A stretch of 12,363 nucleotides of DNA from the NCBI GenBank assembly GCA_039798005.1, contig JBDKGV010000096.1, positions 1-12,363 on the forward strand, in the 5' to 3' direction. The position numbers and the translations under genes were made by a program. Below are positions 11,851-12,363 of this stretch, in pieces. Each line of letters starts with the position of its first letter. Position 1 is the first letter of the stretch. This stretch comes from JBDKGV01 sp039798005. Lineage in GTDB: Bacteria > Fibrobacterota > Fibrobacteria > UBA5070. Under the pieces are notes generated by a model. The model searched no databases, was not told where the DNA came from, and saw only the letters and a program-made list of their open reading frames with translations.

Positions 11851-12363
11851 ATGCGCAAATGGAAGATCGAAGACTCACGGGAACTCTACAACACCGGCGG
11901 ATGGGGCATCCGCTACTTCGACATCAACGACAAGGGCCATGCCACGGTCTGCCCGTTGAAGGAGAAGGGACCTTCGATCGACCTCGTCGAGGTGATGCAG
12001 GACCTGGAGCTGCGCGACCTCGCGACACCGGTCCTTTTGCGCTTTCCCGACATCCTGGACCATCGCATCGAGCAGATCTTCAACTGCTTCGAGAAGGCCG
12101 CCAACGAGTACGGCTTCCAGGGCAAGCACTACAACGTGTACCCCATCAAGGTGAACCAACAGCGCCCGGTCCTTGAGGAGATCGTCGAGCACGGCAAGAA
12201 GTTCAACATCGGACTCGAGGCCGGCTCCAAGCCGGAGCTCCACGCCGTGCTGGCCATCCAGGACAACCCCGAATCCTTGATCATCTGCAACGGCTACAAG
12301 GACGAGGACTTCATCGAACTGGCGCTCCTCGCCCAGAAGATGGGCAAGCGCATCTTCCTGGTG
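11851..12363 (+). CDS. speA: Biosynthetic arginine decarboxylase, 5' part (cut by window edge)
   Basis: This frame encodes the first 171 residues of an arginine decarboxylase of the SpeA type (usually about 630 residues) and runs off the right edge without a stop. SpeA converts arginine to agmatine with PLP, the first step of polyamine synthesis through agmatine. The N-terminus MRKWKIEDSRELYNTGGWG, the segment LRFPDILDHRIEQIF, and YNVYPIKVNQQRPVLEEI are diagnostic. Lys100 in YPIKVNQ is the expected PLP-binding lysine of the alanine-racemase-type barrel, and GLEAGSKPEL follows. The start has a good GGAG (11840-11843) 7 nt upstream. The frame continues uninterrupted to the last base. It follows the small lipoprotein gene with its own leader and seems separately transcribed. 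Confidence 0.95.
   Translation, partial: MRKWKIEDSRELYNTGGWGIRYFDINDKGHATVCPLKEKGPSIDLVEVMQDLELRDLATPVLLRFPDILDHRIEQIFNCFEKAANEYGFQGKHYNVYPIKVNQQRPVLEEIVEHGKKFNIGLEAGSKPELHAVLAIQDNPESLIICNGYKDEDFIELALLAQKMGKRIFLV

Overview
The window is GC-rich and gene-dense. The best taxonomic clue is a TIGR02147-family protein (3747-4583), a family first described as a paralogous expansion in Fibrobacter succinogenes. It is translationally coupled to an exported lipoprotein, and a large secreted protein in the window ends in a FlgD/T9SS-like tail. I read this as a chromosomal segment of a member of the Fibrobacterota (or a close FCB-group relative); this is inference from gene content. No tRNA, rRNA, CRISPR array, insertion sequence or integrase is visible.

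Layout, left to right. 1-326 holds no gene I can support. 327-1241 (+) is an EamA/DMT-family permease. A 17-bp-spaced promoter at 1390-1418 leads into a tight operon: a possible 34-residue leader ORF (1425-1529), a membrane-anchored NusG-domain-II protein (1526-1912), and a Gx-transporter-family membrane protein with a long extra C-terminal half resembling an ECF T-component (1899-2984). An unrecognised Pro-rich protein with a lysine tail follows (start near 3010 or 3016, end 3663). Next come the TIGR02147 regulator-like gene and its lipoprotein partner (4580-5803, ATGA overlap). The lipoprotein converges on a minus-strand gene across 7 bp containing a small hairpin.

The second half is an envelope-signalling neighbourhood. 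On the minus strand a secreted LysM-FecR protein (7967-8893, GTG start with a strong SD) is coupled by TGATG to a CHASE2-sensor Ser/Thr protein kinase (5811-7967). Diverging from it is a secreted VIT-VWA protein (9111-11291). The 217-bp divergent spacer has a good minus-strand promoter, a CRP/FNR-like GTGA-N6-TCAC dyad and several other inverted repeats. After a strong hairpin comes a small lipoprotein (11433-11699) and then the 5' part of biosynthetic arginine decarboxylase, speA (11851 to the window edge).

Two points deserve most attention. First, the LysM-FecR / CHASE2-kinase / VIT-VWA cluster looks like a cell-envelope sensing module with a common control region. Second, the NusG_II plus Gx/T-like pair looks like an unusual two-gene transporter. 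In addition, several genes lacking a Shine-Dalgarno have promoter-like boxes placed exactly where a leaderless transcript would start at the ATG.
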